DNA of 64,000 nt from Microscillaceae bacterium (GCA_025054775.1 JANWZA010000022.1:62001-126000); one strand, 5' to 3'. Positions 7,642 to 17,427 are shown, numbered from the stretch's first letter. Program-made: numbers and translations. Notes: generated by a model not told the origin, from the letters alone.

Positions 7642-7788
7642 TTAGTCTGAATAGCAAATTAAAACGAAATGACAAGGCAGAACAACACTCTCGTTAAATT
7701 TTGTAAACAAAGCCACTTATATGTTCTATCAATCGGTAGTTAGGGTATACAAATATTGCCTTTTCTTCTCCTATCTTGTTAGATGCTC

Positions 7789-9858
7789 TCAAAAGTTCAC
7801 CTCTGCTCCAAAACCATACAAAGGGCGTATCGTTTCAGTAAAAGGTATTTCAGCATGGTCAAAAGCAATATTTCGTAAATTAGCAAAAACTACATTGTTT
7901 TTCCAAAACTTGTAAGAAATCTTGGTATTAAGGTTGAGCAAAGGTTCAAAATTTTGTGCTGAAAGGGTGTAATTTGCTAGGTAATACACATTAGCAAAGA
8001 TACTTACCTTGCCGTTAAGCAAACCTTGATAGCTAGCTTGCCACGATGCCCAAAAGTTGGGAGTGCTTTTTAGGTCAAAATACTGCGAATTGGTTTGCGT
8101 ATTTTGCTGTAAAGTGAAAGATAAGTTTGTTTGAAACTGATTGTTTTCGTAAGCAATTTTAGTAGTGACTCCCCTTTGTTGAGTATTAAAGTCAGCAATA
8201 TTTTCATACCGATAAAGGTAAGGGTATGGCTCTTCGGGATTAGCCGAAAGATCGAAAAATTGTTCAAAGGTATAATTTTTGAAAGTTTGTTGGAAGAGTT
8301 GTGTCATCAATCCAAATTTTTGCCCAAGTGCAAGGCGATACTGTAAACTAATTTGTTGGTTCTGAGGTAATCTCACTCTTTCGGCACTTGCTAAAAGGCG
8401 TTTACCATCGGGCAAATTTACATCGGGTTGAGTATAATTGCGGTGCCAATCATAAAGGAAAGGACGTGCGTGAGCTTGTGTAAAACCAAGTGCGATTTGC
8501 TGAGCGTTGCTAATTTGCCAATGTGTGGCTATGCGCAAGCTAAGGGTAGCGTGGGCTTTGTTAGGAGTAAAATGTTCGTTTCGTACCGAAATGTTAATGT
8601 TCCATTTGTTAGGCAAAAAAAATTGTTGTAGGTGTAAGCTATATGCTAAACCACTGTTCTGCACTTTTCTGTTAAAAATGCGCGAAGTGCTATCGCTATA
8701 AGGCAAATCGTTGAAAGTAGTGTTCCAAGATTGTATTTCAGGGCGCAGTTGTCCGTTTTTCCAGTCTATTTGGTAAGAAAAACTACTGTTGAAATAAGAA
8801 AAATCAAATTCATTGCCTTGATAGCCTACGGCAAAGTCTCGTTTTCCTTGTTGGTAAGAAGTTTGAATTTGGAATTTATTAGCTCTAAGGTTTAGATTAG
8901 CCCCTATACTGTTGCTGTTGCGTGTAGAGAGGGCTAAGTCTGTGGGTGAGAACCGACCTTGGGCTTGCGAGTTTTGCAAAAACACGTGCAAACTTACTTC
9001 TGCTTTGGTACTTGGCGAAAAAGTAATCCAGGCATTTGTTCCCCAATTTTGTCTACCTGCACTATTGAAGCCATTGCGTTGGCGGGCTTGTGAGTCAAAA
9101 AAAAGTAGGGAGTCTGGTTGGACAAATCGCCGTTGGCTAAATAAATAGATATTTTTCCCAAACCTTTCTAAGGAATGATAATGCCCTGATAAGCGAAATC
9201 TCCATTTTTCACCAATACCTGCTTGTAAGCTAATTCGGTGCAAATAGCTATCATTATTTGCAAGCATAGTACTTGCCTCTACTTGCAAATTTTCGGTTTT
9301 GCCTTTTTGTGTAATAATATGCACTACTCCTGTAAGGGTATTTCCTCCATAAAGTATAGAAATGGGATTATTTATTATTTCAATTTGAAAAATATCGTGT
9401 AGGTCAATAGGTAAGGCTTCCCACACAATATTTCCTTTCAGGTCGTCATTGTAAGGCATATTGTCAATTAAAAGCAAAAATTGGTGATGTGGTACTCTAC
9501 CAAAAGGATTGCCTTGCAAAATATTTTCTCCCATAAGCATTTGCACGTCATACACACCGTTCGTGGCTTGTCGTACTATCATAGACGGAGCGAGGCGTAA
9601 AACTTCGGCAATATGCGTAGCTCCGGAGAGTTGTATCTCCTTTTGAGAAATGATATGAACAGCCAAATCAGTTTCTTGAAGTTCTTGCCAGTATTTTTTA
9701 GCTGTATAGACTTGTAATTTTTTAGTTTTAGTATAATTTTTATCCAAAATATCCTCTTTAACTGCCAATTGAAAAGCAGCGAGACTATCTATACGTTGGG
9801 CTTTGGGAGAGAGCCAAGTAAAGAGAAAAAGTAAAGTAAGCAAAGATTGTATTTTCAT
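7789..9858 (-). CDS. TonB-dependent outer membrane receptor
   Basis: A 689-residue protein with a signal peptide (MKIQSLLTLLFLFTWLSPKAQ). A plug domain covers about 60-190 (IISQKEIQLSGATHIAEVL, LLIDNMPYND, IEIINNPISILYGGNTLTGVVHIIT), followed by a long series of amphipathic strands typical of the 22-strand barrel. The transported ligand is unknown. No carboxypeptidase-like N-terminal domain and no SusD partner are present, which argues against a SusC glycan system. It is the last gene of a three-gene minus-strand unit with the FN3/YD lipoprotein (28 bp upstream) and the TPR/SpoIIE phosphatase, which suggests a linked function. The receptor is somewhat shorter than many family members. Confidence 0.88.
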   Translation of the reverse strand: MKIQSLLTLLFLFTWLSPKAQRIDSLAAFQLAVKEDILDKNYTKTKKLQVYTAKKYWQELQETDLAVHIISQKEIQLSGATHIAEVLRLAPSMIVRQATNGVYDVQMLMGENILQGNPFGRVPHHQFLLLIDNMPYNDDLKGNIVWEALPIDLHDIFQIEIINNPISILYGGNTLTGVVHIITQKGKTENLQVEASTMLANNDSYLHRISLQAGIGEKWRFRLSGHYHSLERFGKNIYLFSQRRFVQPDSLLFFDSQARQRNGFNSAGRQNWGTNAWITFSPSTKAEVSLHVFLQNSQAQGRFSPTDLALSTRNSNSIGANLNLRANKFQIQTSYQQGKRDFAVGYQGNEFDFSYFNSSFSYQIDWKNGQLRPEIQSWNTTFNDLPYSDSTSRIFNRKVQNSGLAYSLHLQQFFLPNKWNINISVRNEHFTPNKAHATLSLRIATHWQISNAQQIALGFTQAHARPFLYDWHRNYTQPDVNLPDGKRLLASAERVRLPQNQQISLQYRLALGQKFGLMTQLFQQTFKNYTFEQFFDLSANPEEPYPYLYRYENIADFNTQQRGVTTKIAYENNQFQTNLSFTLQQNTQTNSQYFDLKSTPNFWASWQASYQGLLNGKVSIFANVYYLANYTLSAQNFEPLLNLNTKISYKFWKNNVVFANLRNIAFDHAEIPFTETIRPLYGFGAEVNF

Positions 9859-9886
9859 ATTTTGTTTTTGATATTGTTCTTTTTTT

Positions 9887-11443
9887 CTAATTACAATTCA
9901 TAAGACTATAATAAGCATCGGGCACACCTAACTGCTTAGTAGCAATATTGATGGAATTAAGTTCAAAGCCATAAAAATAGCTTCGGTTGAATAGATTAGG
10001 GGTAAGCGTAACTCCTACCAATTCTTCTACTACATTGTTAAGCGTGATCATAGGCTTGTAGCGAGGCATGTAATTAGTAAGCACAAAGAAGGCATAGTCT
10101 TGTCTTCGGAGTAGAGCTAAGGGGTTGAGGTTTTCGTCGTACTTGTACCTGTAGGTATAGGTTCCTACGATGTTGCTGTTAGAAATGTGAGCGGGTTCGT
10201 TTCGTTCGTACACCATTTCAATGGGTTGGTCGCGTTGATTGTAGGTATAAGTATATTTGCCTGCGAGCGTTTCTGTATTCGTAATGTCAAAATCTTTCCA
10301 AACTTTTACTCTTCCCTTTTCATCATATTCTATTTCCCATCGTCTTTTTACGTAAAGAAGCCCTGTAGTTGCATCAAACCCATCTACTAGTACCTGACTA
10401 ACCTTACCTTGGCTGTTATAGGTAAAAGTACGTCTTTCTAATACTCTACCTATGTTGGGAGCAAAGTTTTTGGTAAGTACGCCTTGCGTAATTTGGTTTT
10501 GGGCATTGTAGGAGAGTGTCCAAATAGCTCCGATATGTCTTCTACTTGCTGTAGTACCGTAACCTGTATTAGTAAATTGCCCTTGATTTTCATTTGCGGC
10601 ACTTCCGCCAAGGGCAATAGGTTTACCGCGATGTTCAATCGTAACGACTCTACCTTGGGCATCGTAGGTAAAAATTTGTCTATCTCCAAACACAGGATTG
10701 CTTGTATTGTCAATTACTTGGTCAAAAATTCGGCAGTTAGGAGTAACTGCGGGCAGGACTACTACTGTATTAGAATAAGGAGAAATGAAATTCAAGCGAA
10801 TAGCGCGTACGCGGTAGTAATATTTTGCTTCAAAGCTATCTAAATTTTTAATAATTGCAAAGGTATCTAATAGGTTAACACCGTTGTAGTCAGGCACAAT
10901 TTCGGTGAAATTAGTATCTTTGGCTACTTCCAAGCGATAAGAAGTAGCTACGCTTACTCTTCGCCAGCGAGCCACAAATCGTAAGGCGGTCCGTTCTATG
11001 GGAGCGAGGGCTTCAGGAGCGTTTACTTCGTTAGAGAGAGTTAGAGCGATAATGTTAGAGTTGTTAGAGATAGTGTTATCTGCATTTCGAGATCGTACGC
11101 GGTAATAGTAAGTTGTACCAATTTCTAAACCTACAACCTTTTCGGTTGTATCTTGAATGGCTTTGTTGTTATAATTAGGTAAGATATTTTGAAAGTTTAT
11201 ATCCGTAGCTACATCCAAAAAGAAGGTGGTTACTCCCACCAAGGGCTTCCAATTTGCTTGAAAGCTATTGTTGGTAATTTCGGTGGCAGGCAAAGCTGTA
11301 GGTACAGGGCTAAGAAATTCGGTGCGCGGAAATTGGCACATGCTTACTAAAAGCATAAGAATTAGCCCTACGTTGATTATTCTCCATCTGCTTGCAATTG
11401 AAAAAATATTTTTGAATTTGAATAAGTGCAATTTTTGTTTCAT
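9887..11443 (-). CDS. Surface protein with two fibronectin type III domains and YD-like repeats
   Basis: A 518-residue exported protein. A hydrophobic N-terminal segment (about 24-36) ends in VSMCQF, possibly a non-ideal lipobox. Two FN3-like domains follow at about 47-135 and 140-230, each with the ending YYYRVRA/S. The second half carries degenerate YD or RHS-like motifs such as FTYDAQGRVV, FTYNSQGKV, IEYDEKGRV, YTYNQRDQP and YKYDENLNP, close to DUF4595-type Bacteroidota lipoproteins. No enzyme motif is visible. It sits between the phosphatase gene (24 bp) and the TonB-dependent receptor (28 bp), so it is probably the extracellular partner of the receptor. Function unknown. Confidence 0.75.
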   Translation of the reverse strand: MKQKLHLFKFKNIFSIASRWRIINVGLILMLLVSMCQFPRTEFLSPVPTALPATEITNNSFQANWKPLVGVTTFFLDVATDINFQNILPNYNNKAIQDTTEKVVGLEIGTTYYYRVRSRNADNTISNNSNIIALTLSNEVNAPEALAPIERTALRFVARWRRVSVATSYRLEVAKDTNFTEIVPDYNGVNLLDTFAIIKNLDSFEAKYYYRVRAIRLNFISPYSNTVVVLPAVTPNCRIFDQVIDNTSNPVFGDRQIFTYDAQGRVVTIEHRGKPIALGGSAANENQGQFTNTGYGTTASRRHIGAIWTLSYNAQNQITQGVLTKNFAPNIGRVLERRTFTYNSQGKVSQVLVDGFDATTGLLYVKRRWEIEYDEKGRVKVWKDFDITNTETLAGKYTYTYNQRDQPIEMVYERNEPAHISNSNIVGTYTYRYKYDENLNPLALLRRQDYAFFVLTNYMPRYKPMITLNNVVEELVGVTLTPNLFNRSYFYGFELNSINIATKQLGVPDAYYSLMNCN

Positions 11444-11467
11444 AGTTTTATTTTTATATGGTTTGGC

Positions 11468-14140
11468 TTATAGTTCAATTCCCCATAAAAGAATATCATC
11501 TCTTTGAACAGTATCTTTTTGAAAGTTATCTAAGGCTTGTTCTATGTGTTGTGCTTGTTGTTTCATATTCACTAAGCGCGTTTCTTTAATCAGTGTAAAG
11601 AGATATTTTTCGCCAAATTTTTGTCTTTTTGCGTTGTTTTGGTCAGTTAGCCCATCACTACTTAAATAGAGGCGACTACCTTTGGGCAAAAGTACTTCTT
11701 GTGTGGTAAACTCATTAGAAGGAATCCAACCGATAGAGCGGCGCGTGGGTTTAAGCGTATTTACCTCCTCTTCATTAGGTGTTAGGTAATACAGGGGTCT
11801 TTTTGCACCTCCATAATGTATGAGGTAATTCCCATTTTTTGGTTCTAAATGGATAGCGGCAATACACATGTCCATACCTCCAGCACTCAATTCCTCTAGA
11901 TTTTCATCATTTTTTACGGAGGCTTTAATGCGTGCGTCCATTTCGTTAAGAATATCAGTAGGGTTAGTTAAGCGTTTTACTTTAATTGTATTATCTAGAA
12001 GAGTATTAGCAATCATACTCATAAAAGCTCCGGGGACGCCATGTCCAGTACAATCAATAGCAATAGCAAAGAAAATATTATCGGTATGGTTTGCCCAATA
12101 GAAATCACCTGAGACTACGTCTTTGGGTCGATAGATTATAAAGTAGTCGTTTACGTATCGTTCTATGTATTTACTGGAAGGCAAAACGGCTCTCTGTATG
12201 GTTTCTGCAACGTGAATACTTTGGGTAATTTGTTCGTATTGTTTTTCAAGAACTTTTTTCTGCTCTTCAATAAAGTCGCGTTGAGCCATGATTTCCTGCT
12301 GTTGCTGATGGAGTTCTTCATTTTGTACTTGTAGTTCTTCGTTTTGTTCGTTGATAATGGCATTTTGTTCAGCTAATTTTTTATTTTTCTTTTGATTTTG
12401 CCAATAGGCAAAAACTGCAAACACGAGCAGCATGGCTGTCAAGATGAGAGCAAGCGTAGTATAGAAGCGAATAGTTTTTTCGTCTTGGGTTTTCATTTCT
12501 TGCATTTTGAGTTTCTGCTCTTGCTCACGTTGTTTGGCTTCGGCTTGGGCTTGTTTGAGGGCATTTTCTTTTTTCAAGAGTTCGTTGGCTTGCTCTTTTT
12601 GTAGGGCGATGGCTTTTTGTCTTTCGGTTTCAATTCTTTGTTTTTCTGCTTCGGCTTTTTGTTTTTCGGTTTCAGCTTTTTGTTGGGCAAGGGCTAGAAG
12701 TTGGCTAATTCGTTCTTTTTCTAGTTGTTCATTTCTGAATTTAGCTTCGCGGAGTTCTTTTTCTTGTTTCAAGAGTTGAATTTCCTTTTCTTGTTTTTCT
12801 TTTTCGCGCAGGAGTCGTCTGTTTTCGGTGGCGGTTTTTTCTTCTAAAAGCAATAAATTTTTCAAGTCATTTTCCTCTTTTTCAATCATTTTTTGGCGTT
12901 GTTGTAATTCAGTTCGTTTTTGGTTTTCAGTTTCTTTGAGTTTATTTTCTGTTTCTTGTAGTTTTTGTAAAGTACTTTGGAATAGTTGGTTATCATTATT
13001 TTGTTGGGCTATGAGTACCAAAATTTGATAACTGGTAGCTAATACGTGGTAGGCTTTTTGCTTTTCTCCAATTTCAATAGCTGTATTCACACTTTTAAGG
13101 GCTTGGTTTAAGTTATTGGCAACCAAATAGTTAGCGGCTAAATAGTTATAAGCATCGGCTATGCTAGTAGGGTTTTGTAAATTAGTACGAATTTTCAGTG
13201 CATCTTGGTAGCAACGTTTGGCTTTGGCATATTGTTGCAAATTAGTATAAGCTACTCCTGTGTTAATAAGTAAGATAGCTTTTTTCTCTCCCTCTATATT
13301 TGAAATTTGCTTTTCGTATAGTTCTAACGCTTGCTTAAAATAGCTGTGAGCTTCCTCTACATTGCCTTTTCGTTTTGCTAAAAAGCCCAAGTTGTTATAT
13401 GTATTAGAAACTTCTACCCAATTTTTCTCCCTTTTATACAAAGGAAGCAAGGCTTCGGTATGTTGCTCTGCCAAATCATATTTGCCGATGGTTTGAGCTA
13501 TTAGCGCTAGCTCTTGTAGGGTAGCTATGGTTTGGGCAGGCTTATTTTCGGCTTGGTAGAGGTAGAGTATTTTTTGGTAATCTTGGTACGCATTTGCCCA
13601 ATCTGCAAGCATTTTATAGCAGTATGCCCGCTTTTCTAATAAGGGCAAATTAGCTTTGTTAGCTTGGCTTAGGGTAGGAATTTTATTGTAAAATTTGAGG
13701 GCTTGTGCATATTCTTGTTGCTCCTGGTAAAGGGAGGCAATTTTTTGGTATACTTCATAAAGTTGCTGTTTGTTGTTCAAAAAATCGTATAGACGTTCTG
13801 TTTGGAAATAACTTTTAAGGGCTAAATTAAAATCACGTTTTTGCCTAAAGATATCACCCAAAAGGATATGCGATTTGGCATTACCTTCTTTATAGTCTAA
13901 TTTTTCGGATAGATTTAAGGCTTCTTGGGCATAATTTTGGGCTTTATCAAAGGTGCTATTTTGATAAGCTAAATAAGCTAACTCATGAAAAATACCTACT
14001 TTGTTGGTATCCTCATTCGCCTTTGCCAATGCATTTTGAAGGGTCTGCTCGTTTTGGGCAATGCATACACCAAGTATTCCCAAATGTAGGGCGTAAGCCC
14101 ACAAAAGAAGCATGCGAAATTGAGCAGAAATTTTCTTCAT
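11468..14140 (-). CDS. TPR-repeat, membrane-anchored SpoIIE-type protein phosphatase
   Basis: An 890-residue sensor-like protein. A signal peptide (1-28) precedes about seven tetratricopeptide repeats (30-400). A long charged coiled coil follows (about 390-550), then one membrane helix (about 558-580, LALILTAMLLVFAVFAYW), a second coiled coil (585-650), and a C-terminal PP2C/SpoIIE domain with GDFYWA, IDCTGHGVPGAFMS and YLSSDGLTDQ metal-binding motifs. The TPR region should face the periplasm and the phosphatase the cytoplasm. SpoIIE-type domains dephosphorylate STAS-domain antagonists, and a STAS/HATPase pair lies at 38517-39283. It heads the unit with the FN3 and receptor genes, suggesting envelope signalling. 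Confidence 0.88.
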   Translation of the reverse strand: MKKISAQFRMLLLWAYALHLGILGVCIAQNEQTLQNALAKANEDTNKVGIFHELAYLAYQNSTFDKAQNYAQEALNLSEKLDYKEGNAKSHILLGDIFRQKRDFNLALKSYFQTERLYDFLNNKQQLYEVYQKIASLYQEQQEYAQALKFYNKIPTLSQANKANLPLLEKRAYCYKMLADWANAYQDYQKILYLYQAENKPAQTIATLQELALIAQTIGKYDLAEQHTEALLPLYKREKNWVEVSNTYNNLGFLAKRKGNVEEAHSYFKQALELYEKQISNIEGEKKAILLINTGVAYTNLQQYAKAKRCYQDALKIRTNLQNPTSIADAYNYLAANYLVANNLNQALKSVNTAIEIGEKQKAYHVLATSYQILVLIAQQNNDNQLFQSTLQKLQETENKLKETENQKRTELQQRQKMIEKEENDLKNLLLLEEKTATENRRLLREKEKQEKEIQLLKQEKELREAKFRNEQLEKERISQLLALAQQKAETEKQKAEAEKQRIETERQKAIALQKEQANELLKKENALKQAQAEAKQREQEQKLKMQEMKTQDEKTIRFYTTLALILTAMLLVFAVFAYWQNQKKNKKLAEQNAIINEQNEELQVQNEELHQQQQEIMAQRDFIEEQKKVLEKQYEQITQSIHVAETIQRAVLPSSKYIERYVNDYFIIYRPKDVVSGDFYWANHTDNIFFAIAIDCTGHGVPGAFMSMIANTLLDNTIKVKRLTNPTDILNEMDARIKASVKNDENLEELSAGGMDMCIAAIHLEPKNGNYLIHYGGAKRPLYYLTPNEEEVNTLKPTRRSIGWIPSNEFTTQEVLLPKGSRLYLSSDGLTDQNNAKRQKFGEKYLFTLIKETRLVNMKQQAQHIEQALDNFQKDTVQRDDILLWGIEL

Positions 14141-14364
14141 AAGTCAAAGTACTCCCCAAAAAATACCTTAAACCCTTCTTTATTAGCGAAAATTATGCAA
14201 TAATAGCATTTTATTATGAAAAAATAAATGTTTAGAGGGGAGAAAATGAGAAAAAGTAAAAACTTTACTTTCTTTATATCCACACAATTGAAAATGCAAA
14301 CAATTAGACAAATCCCGCTAAAAGTTCTGTAATTTTGTACCATCAATTTTTAATACTCTTTCCT

Positions 14365-15561
14365 ATGCCCAGCCAACGCGAACTCTTTTTTCGATACCTT
14401 GCTCAAACCTCACCCTCACCATTGGCGATTGAAATTGCTTATGCCCAAGGTGTGTACCTCTACACCTCTGAAGGTAAAAAAATAATTGATTTAATTTCAG
14501 GAATTGCTGTAAGTAATGTAGGGCACCGCCACCCCAAGGTACAGCAAGCTATTGAGAATCAGCTCAATAAGTATTGGCACGTCATGGTTTATGGAGAATT
14601 GATACAAAGCCCCCAAAATGAATTAGCTTATCACCTTTGCCAGACTTTGCCCTCGCACCTAAACAACGTGTACTTTACCAACTCGGGAAGTGAAGCCATT
14701 GAAGGAGCAATGAAATTAGCTAAACGCTTTACACAGCGTACCCAAATCATAACTTGCTATAATGCTTATCATGGCTCGTCGCAAGGGGCTTTGTCTATCA
14801 GTGGAAATGAAAAATTTAAGCAAGCCTATCGCCCTTTATTGCCTGATATTCAGTATATTCATTATGGTAGCTTCTCTGACCTTGATAAGATTACACGACG
14901 TACTGCCGCTGTTTTTGTGGAAACTATCCAAGGCGAAGCAGGCGTAAAAATTGCCTGCACGCATTACTTTCAAGCCCTGCAATGCAGATGCAGAGAGGTA
15001 GGGGCTTTATTAGTATTAGATGAAATTCAATCGGGTTTTGGGCGAACAGGTAAATTTTGGGCTTTTGAACACTTTGCTGTTCAGCCTGACATTCTTGTTT
15101 GTGCCAAAGGCATGGGCGGCGGTATGCCTATCGGGGCCTTTATCAGTTCGCAAGAAATCATGCGAACTCTTACCTACAACCCTATTTTAGGGCATATTAC
15201 TACCTTCGGCGGGCATCCTGTGAGTTGTGCCGCTTCGTTGGCTACTTTGCAAGTGATACAAGAAGAAAATCTTTTAGCACAAGTAGAACCCAAGGCCCAA
15301 CTTTTCAGAGAACTACTCAAACACCCTAAAATTCTGAATTTCAGAAACATAGGACTTATGATTGCCCTTGAATTTGAAAATTTTGCTACACTTAAACCTA
15401 TTATCGACAAAGCCATTCAACTCGGAGTACTTACAGATTGGTTTCTCTATTGCGATAATGCCATGCGAATTGCCCCACCGCTCATTATTACTGAAAGCCA
15501 AATCCGTGAAGCCTGCCAACTTATTTTGCAAGCTATTGAAGCGGGAATAAAACATAACTAA
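14365..15561 (+). CDS. Class III aminotransferase (aspartate aminotransferase fold, PLP)
   Basis: A 398-residue PLP enzyme of the acetylornithine/ornithine aminotransferase group. Seen are NSGSEAIEGAMKLA (cofactor phosphate and binding), the YHGSSQGALS segment, the LLVLDEIQSGFGRTG motif with the pyridine-binding Asp, and the lysine in ILVCAKGMGGGMPIG near residue 247 that forms the Schiff base. The substrate cannot be fixed: ornithine, 4-aminobutyrate or another omega-amino donor is possible. The ATG at 14365 is chosen because a TAATTTTG -7-like box at 14330-14337 overlaps the earlier TTG start. No arginine or lysine genes are adjacent. Confidence 0.85.
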   Translation: MPSQRELFFRYLAQTSPSPLAIEIAYAQGVYLYTSEGKKIIDLISGIAVSNVGHRHPKVQQAIENQLNKYWHVMVYGELIQSPQNELAYHLCQTLPSHLNNVYFTNSGSEAIEGAMKLAKRFTQRTQIITCYNAYHGSSQGALSISGNEKFKQAYRPLLPDIQYIHYGSFSDLDKITRRTAAVFVETIQGEAGVKIACTHYFQALQCRCREVGALLVLDEIQSGFGRTGKFWAFEHFAVQPDILVCAKGMGGGMPIGAFISSQEIMRTLTYNPILGHITTFGGHPVSCAASLATLQVIQEENLLAQVEPKAQLFRELLKHPKILNFRNIGLMIALEFENFATLKPIIDKAIQLGVLTDWFLYCDNAMRIAPPLIITESQIREACQLILQAIEAGIKHN

Positions 15562-15574
15562 CTTTCTATCAAAA

Positions 15575-16207
15575 TTATTCCAGCCCTAACCAACTCACGT
15601 CCCCTAAGCCCAAGCGAATAAGTGTGGGCTCGTCTTCGGTGCAATCTAAAATAGTAGAAGGGGTATGTTGCCCTGCCCCTCCATCAATTACAATATCTAC
15701 TTCGTGTTTGAGCATTTTGTAAATATCTTCTGGGTAGGTAGGATACTCTACAATGTCATCTAAATTTTTAATAGAAGTGGTAATGATAGGATTTTCTAAT
15801 TGTCGTACAATTTCTAAGGGAATATTATGGTCAGGAATACGAATACCTATGGTTTTTTTGTTTGTATGCAAAATTTTGGGCAATTTGCTACTCGCTTTTA
15901 GCACAAAAGTGTAAGCTCCGGGTAAGGCTTTTTTCATTATCTTGAATGTATTATCTGAAATGTTAGCATATTCAGAAATATGGCTTAAATCGGCACAAAT
16001 AATAGAAAAGTTATTTTTTCTTGGCTCAACTTTCTTTATTTTGCATAACCGCTCTACGGCACGCGGGTTGTGAATATCACAGCCCATGCCATAAATCGTA
16101 TCCGTAGGATAAACCACAATACCCCCCTCTTGTAAGCATTTTACCACTTCTTGTATTTTGCGCGGCTCTGGATTTTTAGGGTGAATTGACAAAAAAGTAG
16201 CGGGCAT
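15575..16207 (-). CDS. YciO-like YrdC/Sua5-domain protein
   Basis: A 210-residue protein of the YrdC/Sua5 fold, which binds nucleotides and RNA. TsaC and Sua5 make threonylcarbamoyl-AMP for tRNA t6A. This sequence looks closer to the YciO branch: YPTDTIYGMGCDI, a charged KKVEPRKNNFSIICADLSHISEYA segment, ALPGAYTFVLKA, KTIGIRIPDHNIP and ITTSIKN are arranged as in YciO. It could still be the organism's only t6A synthase, so both readings are kept. There is no C-terminal Sua5 domain. It converges on the aminotransferase gene with only 13 bp between the stops. Confidence 0.82.
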   Translation of the reverse strand: MPATFLSIHPKNPEPRKIQEVVKCLQEGGIVVYPTDTIYGMGCDIHNPRAVERLCKIKKVEPRKNNFSIICADLSHISEYANISDNTFKIMKKALPGAYTFVLKASSKLPKILHTNKKTIGIRIPDHNIPLEIVRQLENPIITTSIKNLDDIVEYPTYPEDIYKMLKHEVDIVIDGGAGQHTPSTILDCTEDEPTLIRLGLGDVSWLGLE

Positions 16208-16263
16208 AGTTTGGATTATTGAGTGTTAAACGTTAGGTTAAATTTGGTGTTGAGGTGAGTTGG

Positions 16264-16770
16264 CTAGAATAAGTACACGCTTTTTTCGCTTTCATTCAGT
16301 GTTACTTTTACGTGTTCCTGCAAAGTAGTAGCTAACTGATAGCCCACATAGTCAGCAGAGATGGGGAAATTGTGGTGTTGCCTATCCACCAAGACAGCAG
16401 TTTGTATTTTCTTTACATTCGTATTGATAAAGCACCGCAAGCTATATACCAAAGTTTTGCCTGTATTTAGTACATCATCGCACAAAATAATTACTTTATC
16501 TTTTATCATTTCTTTGTTTATTGGCACAAGTTGAATTTCACTTTGCGACGGGTTTTGCTTATTGATAAGAATTTGTGCTAAAGTAGTTTCTATTTTACTA
16601 ATTTGACTAAATTCTTGTAAAAGCATTTTTGCCAAAGTATAACCACTTCCCTCAATACCTGCAAAAACGATGTGGGTTTCGTCAAAATTATTTTCATAAA
16701 TTTGGTAGGCAATTCTTCTTATTTTTTGTAGAATTTGCCTCTCGTTAAGGATAAGATTTTGATTTTGCAT
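16264..16770 (-). CDS. PyrR-like phosphoribosyltransferase
   Basis: A 168-residue type I phosphoribosyltransferase. It resembles PyrR along its length: ILNERQILQKIRRIAYQIYE at the start, the PRPP loop VIILCDDVLNTGKTL, and AVLVDRQHHNFPISADYVGYQL, where PyrR has the corresponding RGHRELPI segment. PyrR binds pyr mRNA in some bacteria and has uracil phosphoribosyltransferase activity. No pyrimidine genes or attenuator are seen here, so a regulatory role is not supported by context. It lies 56 bp upstream of the YciO-like gene on the same strand. A general purine phosphoribosyltransferase is less likely. Confidence 0.75.
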   Translation of the reverse strand: MQNQNLILNERQILQKIRRIAYQIYENNFDETHIVFAGIEGSGYTLAKMLLQEFSQISKIETTLAQILINKQNPSQSEIQLVPINKEMIKDKVIILCDDVLNTGKTLVYSLRCFINTNVKKIQTAVLVDRQHHNFPISADYVGYQLATTLQEHVKVTLNESEKSVYLF

Positions 16771-16811
16771 ATTAGATGCGTTGTTTGGTGTACAACTTAA
16801 CTAAATTGCTT

Positions 16812-17315
16812 TTAGAGGTTAGCAATATCTTTGGGTTTTATACCTAAAATCGTTTTCTTTTTATCAAAGAGAATAATCCAAAACCCCACCTCTTCATTGT
16901 CAAGTATGAATTTTTGTTGAAAGCAAATTTTGGTTTTATTTTCGGCAAATTCTACGGTTTTTGTTTGAAGTGCTTGCGATTGTATGCGTATCTGGCATTC
17001 GCATTTTCTTTGCAACGAGTCTATGTTAGGCAATTTTTGCAAATCAATTTGTTGATAGGCTTTTTTAAGTGAGAGTGTAGAGTCCTTTGTCTGCAAAGCG
17101 TACAAAGCCCGCAGTAAATTTTTTTGGGCTTGAATAACCACCTCCGTACCTTTAAGCTCTACCCAACGTAGGAGTTTGGTATCTGTGAGACGTTTTACTT
17201 GCCGTTGTCTTACTTCTTGAGCAATAGCTTTGGTGTCATATTTCTCGTCATTACAGGCATAGAACCCTATGCAAACTAACAGCCCAAGCAGTGTTTTGCA
17301 AATATGTTTTTTCAT
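16812..17315 (-). CDS. Small lipoprotein of unknown function
   Basis: A 167-residue predicted lipoprotein. The signal peptide MKKHICKTLLGLLVCIGFYAC ends in a plausible lipobox, with mature Cys followed by NDEKYDTKA. The rest is helical and basic, then beta-rich at the end (FILDNEEVGFWIILFDKKKTILGI). Two further cysteines occur as KCECQ. It weakly recalls heme- or ligand-binding DUF3365-type domains, but this is not secure. The ATG at 17315 is chosen because it begins the signal peptide; a longer frame adds 29 unlikely residues and covers a TATATTTG -7 box (17332-17339). It is 41 bp upstream of the PyrR-like gene. Confidence 0.65.
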   Translation of the reverse strand: MKKHICKTLLGLLVCIGFYACNDEKYDTKAIAQEVRQRQVKRLTDTKLLRWVELKGTEVVIQAQKNLLRALYALQTKDSTLSLKKAYQQIDLQKLPNIDSLQRKCECQIRIQSQALQTKTVEFAENKTKICFQQKFILDNEEVGFWIILFDKKKTILGIKPKDIANL

Positions 17316-17331
17316 AGCAGTTTTTTTTTCG

Positions 17332-17339
17332 CAAATATA
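17332..17339 (-). promoter_or_regulatory. -7 box upstream of the small lipoprotein gene
   Basis: TATATTTG on the minus strand fits TAnnTTTG, 17 bp upstream of the ATG at 17315. No TTG is found at the expected -33 distance. Confidence 0.35.
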
Positions 17340-17427
17340 CGATGTTTGTATTGTTCTTGGAAAGTAAAGCGAGATTTTTGGTATTTGTTTAAGCCGTGGC
17401 AAAATAGCTACAAAAAAGCTACTTTTT

